Shown: positions 11,110 through 21,635 of the stretch, piece by piece | How the letters are laid out: each line of letters begins with the position of its first letter | Numbering within the stretch: position 1 is the first letter of the stretch | Assembly: GCA_037447655.1 (NCBI GenBank) | Contig: JBBHKE010002090.1 | Location: 1 to 27,355, forward strand | DNA length: 27,355 nt | Reading direction: 5' to 3' | Source: Zygnema cylindricum | Taxonomy: Eukaryota; Streptophyta; Zygnematophyceae; Zygnematales; Zygnemataceae | Notes under the pieces: generated by a model | Databases searched by the model: none | Seen by the model: only the letters and a program-made list of their open reading frames with translations | What the model was told of the DNA's origin: nothing | Translations under genes and position numbers: made by a program

Positions 11110-11933
11110 CCCTTATTTTTTAGTCAATATTTTGCTTCACTCCACACTTCTCCTTACAAAATATCAACTTGGGAGAAGGAACCAGCTTACTCATCATATA
11201 TTCTACCATTTCTCCATCCGGTCTTTATTCCAAACTCATTATTTTATTCTCAACCTTCTCTCAAAAAAAGCTCATACGAATACCCATATGTTTTGCTTTA
11301 AAGTGATGCTTAGGGTTTCCCGCAATTGTAATCGCAGTTTGATTGTCACAAAATATCTTTTGCACTCCATTCTTCATATATTCAAGTTCTTAAAGCAAAG
11401 ATTTCACCCACATTTATTCTTTCACTGCCGAACAAAAGGCCATATACTCAGCCTCCATGGTGGACTAAGCAATCACTTTTTTTTTCTTGCTCCTCCAACA
11501 ACCAGCCCCATTCCCAGCCTACAACACATACCCAGAAGTACATCTCCTTGTCGGAACATCCCCATAACTAGCATCACTCCAAGTCGTGATGTTAGTGTTA
11601 TCCCCTCCCAAATTCAACCACGGAACTCTCGTTCCTATTAAAGTATTGCATGACCCTTTTGGCCGCTTCCTAATCTCTCTCCCTAGGATCATTCAAAATC
11701 ATATTTAATATTCTTACAACTATTGCTATATCAGAACGAGGAAAAACTACCGACAACTTGTATGTACGGAATAGTTTGCCTAAACATGCTCTCCTCAGGT
11801 CTTAAATCATTATCCAAGATCAAGACTCCCTCTTCTAAGCTCCCCTCTCTTTCCTTCTTTAAGTTCATTGGAGACGTACAACCATTTGCTTTGTCCATTT
11901 GAAATTTTCAAGCATATTTCCATTTGCTTCTTT
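11110..11933 (-). pseudogene. copia-2 RNase H region
   Basis: Minus-strand frames show the Ty1/copia RNase H landmarks: TTWSDASYGDVPTRRCTSGY (first catalytic Asp), STMEAEYMAFCSAVKE (Glu), then IFCDNQTAITIA (Asp) and HHFKAKHMGIR near the C-terminus. The domain is broken by stops, for example before STMEAEY and after AVKE, and the segment joining it to the reverse transcriptase changes frame. In a working element it would remove RNA from the RNA:DNA hybrid. Confidence 0.8.
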
Positions 11934-12866
11934 TTAAGTTAGTCTAATTGTTTTTTTCTCTTTATCCCTCTCCATCTGAATTCCCAAAATATACTTTGCC
12001 TCTCCCAAGTCCTTCAATTCAAATCTACTTTTTTGATCCTTTTTCAATCCATTAATTTTCTCCATTGATATACTCAAAAGAAACAAATCATCCACATAGA
12101 TAGCAATGAAAATTATACCTTCCTCATCCTCAAATAGATAAATGAAATGATCCAAAATGATTTGAATACATCCCAAACTTGTTAAAAACTTGTCCTGCTT
12201 CTTGTTCCATTCTTGTGGAGCTTGCTTTAGTCCGTAAAGGGATTTTATCAATCTGCACACCTTACTTTCTTCTCTTTTTTTTGCAAATCCTTTCGGTTGT
12301 CGCATGAAGATCTCTTCTTCTAATTCTCCTTGTAAAAAAGTGGTTTTTATGTCCATCTGCTGCACTTTTATGTCTTATGCTACAGCAATACTAAGTAGAA
12401 TCTAGACGGAGGGAAATCTAGCAATCGGAGTGAAGGTGTTCTCATAATCGATTCCCTCTTTCTGTGTGAACCCTTTTGCCACTAGTCTAGCCTTGTATTG
12501 CTCGATAGTGTTATCCGGATAGAGATTTAGCTTAAATACCCACTTGCATCCTATCGGCTTTCTGCCCGGAGACCAATCCATCAAATCCCATGTGTTTGCT
12601 TCCACAATGGAAGCCATCTTGTCATTAATGGCTATCACCCATCCACTATTTTCATGATTATTAATTGACTCCGAGTAAGTCTGGGGTTCGCTTAAGGGTG
12701 ACAGCTTAGTTACCTTGTTATTCACTTGTCTCTCTTGAAGTCTCTTGCTGCTTCTCCTTCCTCCTTGAAACACCGATGTTGGAATGGAGGGTAATCTTGG
12801 ATTTCTCTGAACGACTTCATCTTCTCCCCTATCTGTAGAGTTCATCTTCGGACGTTCATCATCCAT
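11934..12866 (-). pseudogene. copia-2 reverse transcriptase
   Basis: A single minus-strand frame carries the Ty1/copia RT domain (RVT_2 type). Visible landmarks in order: AINDKMASIVEANTWDL, GCKWVFKLNLYPDNTIEQYK, ARLVAKGFTQKEGIDYENTF, QQMDIKTTFLQGELEEEIFM, CRLIKSLYGLKQAPQEW and the catalytic IAIYVDDLFLL, then RFELKDLGEAKYILGIQM. Two stops (TAG and TAA) lie between 12366 and 12410. All catalytic-core motifs are still readable, so the domain is damaged mainly by these point stops. Confidence 0.92.
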
Positions 12867-13016
12867 TTCCAGTCTTTCCTCGTTTTCTTCCTCTGTTTGA
12901 ATCGGAAGTTGTGATTCTAAGAGAGAGTCACTCTCGGTCAGATTTTCCTCTTCCTCTGCAAGGTCTGGCTGAACCGGATTTCGGTTAGAAGAATCTGAAA
13001 CTAACTCATTTTCGGA
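12867..13016 (-). pseudogene. copia-2 acidic linker
   Basis: In the same frame as the flanking integrase C-terminus and RT, this stretch encodes a Glu/Asp/Ser-rich linker (EEEENLTESDSLLESQ). Acidic linkers are usual between integrase and RT in copia Pol. A TAA at 13017-13019 separates it from the integrase end. Confidence 0.7.
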
Positions 13017-13740
13017 TTAAATTTTAATTCTAACCGGTTTAGTGTATTTAATGGGATTTATGGACTTTCCTTCATCCATGACTACTAAAGGTTTTACTAG
13101 AATGATGTCTTCTCTTCCGACATCATAAACTCTATATCCCTTTATGTTTTCATCATACCCAAGTAGATATCTCGGCTTCCCCCTTGCATCTAGCTTCCAA
13201 TCAGATTTTTGTATGTTTAGACCAAACACTTGACTTTCGAACACCTTTAAGTGTGAAATATTAGGTTTTCTCTCGGTCCATCTTTTATAAGGTTTTTGTT
13301 CTTTTACCGCCGAGGTAAAGACTCTATTTTTGAGATAGTTAGCACAATTTAAAGCTTTTATCCAAAACTTTTCTTTATCTTTTTATCCGACAACATACCA
13401 CGGGCACTATCACTTAATGTCCGATTAAGTCTCTCGACTACACTATTTTGTTATGGGTTCTTTGGAACAGTCTTTTGGTGTTGGACCCCTTCTTCTTTCA
13501 AAAAATTCTTAATCTCATAAGAAGTGTATTCCCCCCCATTATCACTCCTCACTCTCTTTATAGGTGTCTCATGAAACTTTTCACTCCATGATTTATACTC
13601 ATTAAAATAAGCCAAAGCCTCAAAATTGATTTTCAAAAAATAGACACTAGAGTATCTAGACCAATCAAGAGTGATAGTAAGCATAAATCTTATCCCTCTA
13701 ACTAATGGCACTTTGGCTGGTCCACATTGTTGACATATAA
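13017..13740 (-). pseudogene. copia-2 integrase
   Basis: 13451-13711 carries the rve core, with TITLDWSRYSSVYFL (first Asp), KRVRSDNGGEYTSYEI (second Asp) and VVERLNRTLSDSARGML (catalytic Glu, just beyond an in-frame TAA). A frameshift near 13380 follows. 13017-13244 holds the C-terminal part with VFESQVFGLNIQKSDWKLDA and RYLLGYDENIKGYRVYD. Upstream, a CxxC pair (CQQCG) may be the end of the pre-integrase zinc region. The N-terminal zinc domain is otherwise lost at the truncation near 13745. Confidence 0.88.
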
Positions 13741-13920
13741 AATCTTTAGTTCAGTAGATAAGGTCATGAGGGGAGATTAGGGACTTATAATATTTTCGAT
13801 CTAAGTCAGATATAATACTTACCTTTGATAATATGACAATAGCAGATAGACAGTAGACTATACTGCATTCTACAAGGACACGTGTTGTCGATCGAAGATG
13901 ATCCAGGCATTCTCTAGCGG
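13741..13920 (+). repeat. tRNA-like SINE candidate
   Basis: 13748-13764 resembles a pol III A box (TAGTTCAGTAGATAAGG) and 13796-13802 the T-loop core of a B box (TTCGATC). The seven bases before the A box and the seven following the T-arm position can form five of seven acceptor pairs. The T stem itself pairs poorly. About 180 bases from here align with 8541-8725, so the unit is dispersed. It starts exactly where copia-2 is cut, as an inserted short element would. It could instead be part of another LTR. Confidence 0.35.
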
Positions 13921-13949
13921 CGCCGAAACCCACATACGCGTGTCACAAA

Positions 13950-14135
13950 TCATACGAACAGTTTCGATGAATAGGACGTGCCAAGACTAAACCTAACATC
14001 TGGGAGAGCATTGTAAGAGATCGCAAATAGAACGTTGATACAAACCAATTTGAAAGATGCAATTAAAATGGGGACCACATGTTGTTCCAAGACAACCGCT
14101 GGTACTAAAGATGAAGAAGAGGCAGCAGTAATCAT
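13950..14135 (-). pseudogene. copia-3 gag N-terminal stub
   Basis: A frame of about 61 codons starting at ATG 14135-14133. Its beginning (MITAASSSSLVPAVVLEQHV) matches the style and order of the copia-1 gag start: a Ser/Thr/Ala-rich leader, then VV-EQHV. Downstream the match to known gag is lost, and the frame ends near 13950. The start and stop are visible; the identification rests on resemblance to copia-1 and on its position after an LTR. Confidence 0.5.
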
Positions 14136-14862
14136 TGTAGAACAAATCAAGAGAGGAAGCTTACACAAAGACAGATGGAAAATCAGCAACTTTGACAGAT
14201 AATAACTTGCAATACAGGGACACAATAGTCCTACCATGGTGTAGATAACATACAGAGGAACATAAACACAAAATTTCACTTAATTATGCTAACAGATTTG
14301 TGAGATATTCAGAGATGAAATTGCATAAAACTGGGTGTCTAATTTTCATGTCATTTGTTCCTAAAAAGATCCAAATTTTACTAAGTCCTACTTTTATACA
14401 CTAAAGCTATACTAAACTGTACAAAGGCATTCTAGCCCTACGTCTAACAAAAATACTGTGAGTATACCTGTATACACAAAGTATGTCGTAAATCATGCAT
14501 TCTACACAAATCAACTAATTCACTACAAAAAAAATTATGTTCTAACAAATATTTACTTTAACAATCAGATTCACGATAATATTAATAAGTTATCGTGATC
14601 TAGTCACGCCTCCTCAACAGTTGTCAGCGACAACTATCAGCTGTCCGATCACCAATTTCAGCACCGTGGATGTGCTCTCAAGAATCATGTGGTCCTTACC
14701 GAATGTATGTATGTCCATGGAGGACATACACAAGCATTTCTCGCAGCAGACGACGCGTGCCCCTAGTGTGATTGAACCGTGAACTCCCTGTTTCACTGTC
14801 ACACAAATTCTAGCAAATACTGAACCAAACTTACCCGAAAATAAACTAAATCCTAAACAGCT

Positions 14863-14880
14863 CTCTCTCTCTCTCTCTCA
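14863..14880. repeat. (CT)n microsatellite inside copia-3 LTR
   Basis: Short uninterrupted CT tract close to the LTR outer edge. Confidence 0.9.
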
Positions 14881-14922
14881 CAACCCAGAAATAGAGAGGA
14901 CTAAAGTTTTCTAGAAACAACA

Positions 14923-15050
14923 CTCCTCTAAAGCTTGAGACTCACTAGTCACTTAACCCACATGCATCCCTACAGTATTTTAATTTGGGTGAGGCTAAAG
15001 GCTTTATCATCATGTCAGCAACCATTTGCTCATCCGATAAACCTTTTCAG
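14923..15050 (-). pseudogene. copia-3 RNase H C-terminal tail
   Basis: The minus strand reads GLSDEQMVADMMIKPLASPK and then LKYCRDACGLSD before a stop, matching the copia Pol tail seen in copia-1. One in-frame TGA occurs near the right end, where similarity ceases at the gypsy junction. Confidence 0.75.
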
Positions 15051-15889
15051 ATTACATAGATGAGTTTGTCCAAGTGTTTATAGATGATATTTTAGAATAC
15101 AGTGAATCTAAGGAACAACATGTAATCCATTTAAAAAGAGTGTTGGATAGGTTAAGGTAAAGAAAATTATATGGAAAATTGTCAAAATCTAGTTTTCTTA
15201 AAAGTGAACAATTATTTTTGGGACATATAGTTAGTGGGGAAGGTGTTAAAACAGATCCATCCAAAATTTTAGCAATCCAAAATTGGAAACAACCTACTAA
15301 TGTCACAGAAGTTAGATCGTTTTTGGGATTAGCCACTTATTACAGGAAATTTATGATAAACTTCAGTATGATCGCCGCACTTTTGACGGATTTACTTTGG
15401 GAGAAGGAGACGTTTGTGTGGGGAGCTGATCAGGAGGGAGCATTCGAAGAATTAAAAGGGAAGTTGACCTCTGCCCCAACACTAGTGTATCCTGGCCCTA
15501 CTGGAGAATTTGAAGTTCTGATCACTACAGATGCATCTGATAAAGGTCTAGGTGCAGTCATAAGTCAAAAAGTTGGTAAACAGTTTCATCCTATTGCTTT
15601 TGAGTCCAGGAAATTCAATGATGCTGAAAGGAATTATCCAGCACAGGAAAAGAAATTACTGGCAATTGTACATGCATTGGTAAAATGGCGTTGACATTTG
15701 CATAATAAAGAATTTACGGTTCACTGTGATAATAAAGCACTTTCTTATCTACAAAGATTAAGCGATGCACAGATTATGACTGGCAGACAGGTTAGGTGGA
15801 TGCAAAAATTGGCATATTTCAAATTTAATGTCAAACATATTCCCGGGAAGACAAAAGTAATCGCAGAATCTTTAAGTAGATGTTTTGAA
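15050..15889 (+). pseudogene. gypsy reverse transcriptase end and RNase H
   Basis: Starts within RT at the catalytic block DEFVQVFIDDILEYSES, followed by a stop near 15160, then FLGHIVSGEGVKTDPSKI and VRSFLGLATYYRKFM (RT thumb and connection). RNase H follows with TTDASDKGLGAVISQ (Asp), NYPAQEKKLLAIVHA (Glu) and FTVHCDNKALSYL (Asp). A TGA at 15692-15694 interrupts WR-HLH, where related elements usually encode a sense codon. The last RNase H motif reads HIPGKTKVIAESLSR; the Asp usual in family members (ADALSR) is Glu here. The domain would copy element RNA and degrade the template strand. Confidence 0.92.
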
Positions 15890-16823
15890 ATAAGTGTTAT
15901 GGTACAAGATGAATTGTATTTAGATGCTGTTAGAAATGGTTATGATAAAGATCCATATTTTGCTGTGATTTGCAAAAACATTTTGGGAGGGAATTCTGAC
16001 CCATTGAATGAGAGGCGTGTCAAAAACTTCAGACTAGAGGACGGTTTATTTTATCTGCAAATAGGGGATAGATTATGCATTCCTGAAGTGGGAGACTTAA
16101 GAAAACAACTTTTTCAAGAAGCTCATGAGCATTTAGGACATCTAGGTCGAGATAAAACTCTAAGCCGCTTGCAGAGTAGATTGTTTTGGCCAGGGATGGC
16201 AAAAGGGGTGTCGAAACACGTGTAAAGCTGTGTCCTTTGCCAGCAGAGCAAATCTATTAAAATCGTTGGATATCCGTGAAAGACCATAGGAATCTGTCAA
16301 TATGGATTTTATTGTCAGGTTGCCAGCTACATCTAGAAGAAATGACAGTATCATGGTCGTAGTTGATAGATTCAGTAAAATGGCAATCTTTATCCCTTGC
16401 AAAACCACTCATTCAGTTGTAGATATTGCAAAGTTATATTTTGACAACGTGGTCAGACATCATGGAGTCCCTCTATCTATTGTCAATGATAGAGATTCTA
16501 AATTTACGTCTTCTTTTTGGAAAGAATTACAACAAAATTTAGGCACTGAATTGAAAATGAGTACCGCTTATCATCCTCAGACAGATGGACAGAAAGAAAG
16601 GATGAACCGTACACTAGAAGAAATGTTTAGGACTGTTTGCAGTGGAGTTCATAACACATGGGAATCTAAGCTACCATTAATGGAATTTGCATACAATTCA
16701 TGTAAACATGCTAGTACAGGATTCTCACCATTTAAAGTTGCATATGGATACCAACCTAGAGAAGCAATAGACTTAATAACAGGGGTCACTCAAGAGAATA
16801 AAGGTTCTGGAACAGATTTTTGA
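15890..16823 (+). pseudogene. gypsy integrase
   Basis: The HHCC zinc finger begins at about 16120 (EAHEHLGHLGRDKTLSRLQS, then LFWPGMAKGVSKHV). A TAA at 16223-16225 and a frameshift near 16259 split it from its CVLC half. The rve core from 16302 shows MDFIVRLPATSRRND (first Asp), IVNDRDSKFTSSFW (second Asp) and YHPQTDGQKERMNRTLEEM (catalytic Glu), so the D,D(35)E triad is retained. It ends in a TGA at 16821-16823. A further TAG lies just before MDFIV. In a working element this enzyme joins the DNA copy to the host chromosome. Confidence 0.92.
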
Positions 16824-17360
16824 GAATACATTCAAACAGTTTGGAGAACTGTCCGTGATGCATTAGTGGAGGCACAAAGGAGACAATAATTAAATGCTAA
16901 CCACAAACGGGGTGATTGGGTGTTACGCACAAGTGATAAGGTTTGGCTTTCTACAACTCATTACAGGTGCAAGATCGAGGGACAATCAGATCCTACGGGG
17001 AAATTTCCTCCTAAATACATTTGACCATTTACTGTAATCGAGATGATATCGTCAATTGCTGCCAAATTGGACTTTCCGCCGTCAACAAAAATTCATCCAG
17101 TGATACACATCAGCCAATTGAAACCAGCGAATCTTCGACCAACCGAAGAAGAATTGGAATTAAATCCCTCAATAATTATAGAACCTGAAGTCCACATATG
17201 TGTAATAGATTGGGTTGGTCAACGGTTCAAGGTCGGCGATACTATATTCTAGCAAGTGCATTATCTAGGAAGGCCTGAAGATGAGTTGACTTTAGAAGAT
17301 AAAAATTCTGAATTTTTCCAGAGGTATTGGAGAGACAATAATATAGAGGTCCCGCCTTGA
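16824..17360 (+). pseudogene. gypsy integrase C-terminus, chromodomain-like
   Basis: After the core, the same frame continues through a stop (RRQ-stop) to WVLRTSDKVWLST, then PPKYI-stop-PFTVIEMI, which is the GPY/F module with its Gly codon changed to TGA. KIHPVIHISQLKPA follows, the usual sequence before the C-terminal tail. The tail contains EPEVHICVIDWV, a TAG at 17250-17252, then VHYLGRPEDELTLEDKNSEF. This matches the spacing of a degenerate chromodomain (aromatic-K-G-x-P-x-x-x-x-T-W-E pattern). Chromodomains guide such elements to particular chromatin. The chromodomain call is less certain than the integrase one. Confidence 0.7.
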
Positions 17361-17411
17361 GAATTAAAAAAATGTTTTAACTGAGGGCAGTTAAAAATAA
17401 GGAGGGGATGA

Positions 17412-18604
<1,193 letters not shown>

Positions 18605-19377
18605 CTATAAATATATAATTACATGTTTACACACATAAATTTACATCCAAAATTACATAAGTTTTACAAATAAGATTTTGAGCCGAATAATGCCAAAAAG
18701 TTACTACAAAACAATTAAATATTAAAAAAGACATGTCATGAAAAAATCACAAAACCTTCAACACCATAAAAGCGGAAATGGAGTTATAAACTTGCCATGC
18801 AGACTTAAATACCTCAAACCCAAAAGCCTAAAACGCCCTAAAAAAATTCAAACAAACTTGAAAATCGAACAACTAGCAAACGTTTAAATTGTGAATAAAA
18901 TAAGTTTTGTCAAAAAATTTAAACGCCAATGGCCGAATTACCGGTACACAGAGGCTTGTCTGTTTCCAAAACAATGACGTTGAGCGATCGACGACGCTTG
19001 ACATAGAGGCCAAAAACAGAAATAACTCTTTTAAATTTAAAAACAAAAATTGCTCCTAAAGATTCAGTAAATTGGAGATGGCGGAATTGAACGAAGTAAA
19101 TTACACACAGAGTTTAAAAAAAAAAGTTATAACCCCCAAAAATGAACAACATGACATTTGCCGTTTATTATAAAAAACACCTAAAATACCTTTCGCTGTC
19201 GCACAGAAATGCAGTTCCGTTTTGCGTCTTCCCCCTCGTCGACAGGTGTCCGATAATTTTCCTACGCCGTACGTGTGAAATCACGTGTGATTGCTACAGG
19301 GGAATTACGTCAAAGAAAGTTGATAAAGGGTATGAGGGGGAAGGAAGGAGGCGCATTGATGGAATTATGGTTTGATC
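18605..19377. other. Intergenic, no gene seen
   Basis: AT-rich, with no supported frame or RNA gene. The last 80 bases or so show weak similarity to the far flank of the large inverted repeat, so its true edge may lie somewhat further left. Confidence 0.45.
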
Positions 19378-19553
19378 AAATGGCGTCCGTTGGTCGAGAC
19401 CCCTCCACTTCCTCTGTACGGAAAAAGGTGCACGAAAAAAGTACGTACAGGCTGTAAACGTGCAGTGGGTTTTTTTTTGAGGAAAATTTTGTAAAAAACC
19501 TCCGACGCGTGCGAAATCATATGCATATTCGCCCACGTCGTGGAACTTTATTT

Positions 19554-19577
19554 AAAATCACCTCGCGAGGTGATTTT
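19554..19577. repeat. 24-bp perfect palindrome, left arm
   Basis: Half site AAAATCACCTCG followed directly by its reverse complement. It is placed symmetrically to the second copy at 20075-20098 about the inverted-repeat centre. Confidence 0.97.
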
Positions 19578-20074
19578 ATTAAAGTTTGAAGATGATCTGG
19601 AAGGACGCGAAAAGGGGTCGAAACTCCCTAAACGATAAACTGCGTCGCGATAGACGACAAACTGCGGTACAGCTAAAGTTTTAATGGAACGCAACTTGTA
19701 CGGTGGTAATTTGACTTTTTTGGTACGGTTGCAGATTTTTTCCTTTTTTTCCAAGTTATAAAGGAAAACGACAAAAAATAACTGTATCTTTAGCACATGG
19801 GAAAGTGCCCTTAGTACAATTTTAGAGTAAAGGAGGCCTAAGGGCACTTTCCCATGTGGTAAAGTTATTGTTATTTTGTGTCGTTTTCCTCTGTAACTTG
19901 GAAAAAATAGAAAAAGTCTACAACCGTACCAAAAAATTGAAATTACCACCGTACAAGTTGCGTTACATTAAAACTTTATATGTACTGCGGTTTGCCGTGC
20001 AACGCAATGCAGTTTGTCGATAACGCGTTTCGACTCACTTTCCCGTCCTTTCAGTTCATCGTCAAACTTTATAT

Positions 20075-20098
20075 AAAATCACCTCGCGAGGTGATTTT
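20075..20098. repeat. 24-bp perfect palindrome, right arm
   Basis: Identical to 19554-19577. Its flanks (AACTTTAT outward and inward) are also shared in inverted order. Confidence 0.97.
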
Positions 20099-20308
20099 AA
20101 ATATAGTTCCATGAGGTGAGAGAATAGGCAAATGTTGTCGCACGTGTCGTAAGTTTTTGATAATTTTTGTGCGCGGAGTACGAAAGAAAAACCCATTGCA
20201 CATTTATAACTTGTGCGTGACTTTTTTCCGTGCGCTTTTTTCCGTACAGGAGCCGTGGAGGGGTCTTGACCAACGGACGCCATTTCGCAAAAGTGAAGTC
20301 TGTGAAGG

Positions 20309-20311
<3 letters not shown>

Positions 20312-20344
<33 letters not shown>

Positions 20345-20345
20345 T
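20312..20345. repeat. (CT)n microsatellite
   Basis: CT dinucleotides directly outside the right arm of the large inverted repeat. The left flank has a GGGGGAAGGAAGGAGG run in the mirrored place. Confidence 0.9.
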
Positions 20346-21449
20346 CCCACTACCGCATCTATCTCACAATTTTTTCAACGATAACGTCTATAATGGCATC
20401 AAAAGAAACTTCCCAAAAAACGATTTCTTTTTACTATCTTTGGGAGTATTTTGATGGCAAGTAGAGTGAGAAAAGACAAAAAAATACAATAGGGAAACCA
20501 TGGCGGAAATTTTTAGAATTTATGACGTTGGCGTTGTCATAGTTGAGTGTGATGTGCGTGACGTCATAACATCACAAACCCTAAACACCTGCAATGCCTC
20601 CACATCAACAATGTGACGTAAAGACATTGTGAAGTGACATAAACTGTACACCGTGCGGGTAGACGTCTGAAATTGAAGCCGAGTGGAAGTTTCGCAACAT
20701 TTTGTGTAATCGTTTATCTGTCACATGTTTCGTACATGTCTACGCTTGTCACTTTTTGAAGTAACAAGTTATTTGCGATTACATCGGAATGCTCTGAATT
20801 ATGTACGGAGAATCTTTGCTAAAAACAAAGTTACAAGATTTAAGTATCGGTTACTTATCATCAAACGGCACAGCCTGGATGGCGGGACGTCTACAATGTT
20901 ACGGTAAGACATGCGGTGTCAAAAGCAGTTACAAAAAATAGTGCGCTTCATCACAAATTGTAGACGTTGACAGCCGTCACTAGCATTGCCGACGTATACA
21001 ATCGTTACAACTTTAGGTGATAAATTCGGTGTTACACATAGGGACACCTAAAATCCGGGTCCGCCGAATCTGCGCGAAAAAACAAAGTAAGTTCACTAAG
21101 TTCGAGTACATGGGGACATACCCTAATTTTTTATTTAATTGTTTCAACTTTTTTGGTTCCACATAAGTTGGGGTTCCAATCTTAAAATATTAATGACGTA
21201 ACCAACCATAGTTGTTCAAACCATAGTTTTAAAGTAGGTGAAAGTCGCCCATACAATATGCTTATCGTACGTAAATTTTACAATACTACCTTAAGACCTA
21301 TATTGTATTGTCTGCAAAATGAAATAAAATAGTAACAGGGTTGAGTTGCACATCGATCGATAGAGAATTAAATGTCATGCCTAAATTTTGAAAAACATTT
21401 GGACAAAAAAATATTTTTCTGTGAGTTTTGAGGTACTTTTTATTTAAGC
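20346..21449. other. Intergenic, no gene seen
   Basis: No open frame with recognisable content. Short ATGACGTCA-like and GTACGG motifs occur, but nothing organised enough to annotate. Confidence 0.45.
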
Positions 21450-21635
21450 CGTCAGATTCAAACGATCGGGCGGTCGCTGATCAAAGTAGCGATCTAAGAA
21501 GATCACATGGAAAGCCCATAACACAACTTACGATAAGACTATCGTCAGATTCGAACGATCGGACGGTCGCTGATCAAATTAGTGATCTAAGAAGATCACA
21601 TGGAAATCCCGTAACACAACTTACGCCAAAGGCGG
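21450..21635. repeat. 93-bp tandem duplication
   Basis: Two copies with a period of 93 bases, 21450-21542 and 21543-21635, with few differences. Because 93 is a multiple of three, an 88-codon plus-strand frame (21428-21694) stays open across both and encodes two copies of a SDSNDR-AVADQ-SDLRRSHG peptide. I would not call it a gene on this evidence alone. Confidence 0.85.

Larger units (their letters stand above)
10225..13745 (-). mobile_element. copia-2: 5'-truncated Ty1/copia element
   Basis: Minus-strand copia element. From right to left it has integrase core and C-terminus (13017-13740), an acidic linker, reverse transcriptase (11934-12866), RNase H (11110-11933), a polypurine tract (AAGGGGAG on the minus strand at 11107-11114) and the 3' LTR (10225-11106). 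Gag, protease and the 5' LTR are missing. The right end is cut at about 13745, where a tRNA-like repeat begins. Multiple in-frame stops and at least one frameshift make it inactive. Confidence 0.88.
13950..15050 (-). mobile_element. copia-3: LTR with RNase H tail and gag stub
   Basis: A minus-strand copia fragment with the same architecture as the left half of copia-1: RNase H C-terminus (14923-15050), polypurine tract (AGAGGAG on the minus strand), LTR whose outer edge is at 14922 (TGTTGTTTCTAGAAAAC on the minus strand), a leader, and a gag start at 14135. The inner LTR boundary lies somewhere near 14200 and is not sharp. The right end is cut by the gypsy element at about 15050. Confidence 0.7.
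19378..20285. repeat. Large inverted repeat / foldback element
   Basis: Two arms of about 440 bp (19378-19814 and 19838-20285) are reverse complements of each other with moderate divergence, around a 23-nt loop (19815-19837). The innermost 14 bp next to the loop are perfect (GGGAAAGTGCCCTT against AAGGGCACTTTCCC). Matches continue through GAAAACGACA, GGTACGGTTG, CGCAACTTGTACGGTGGTAAT and a shared 24-bp palindrome, and end at GGCGTCCGTTGGTC. Transcription through it would give a long hairpin RNA. The structure suggests a foldback-type or long-TIR non-autonomous transposon, or an inverted duplication; no transposase is visible. Confidence 0.9.

Noticed and set aside
11132-11641. 169-codon plus-strand frame
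   Set aside because: It is the antisense of the copia-2 RNase H, whose motifs are clear on the minus strand.
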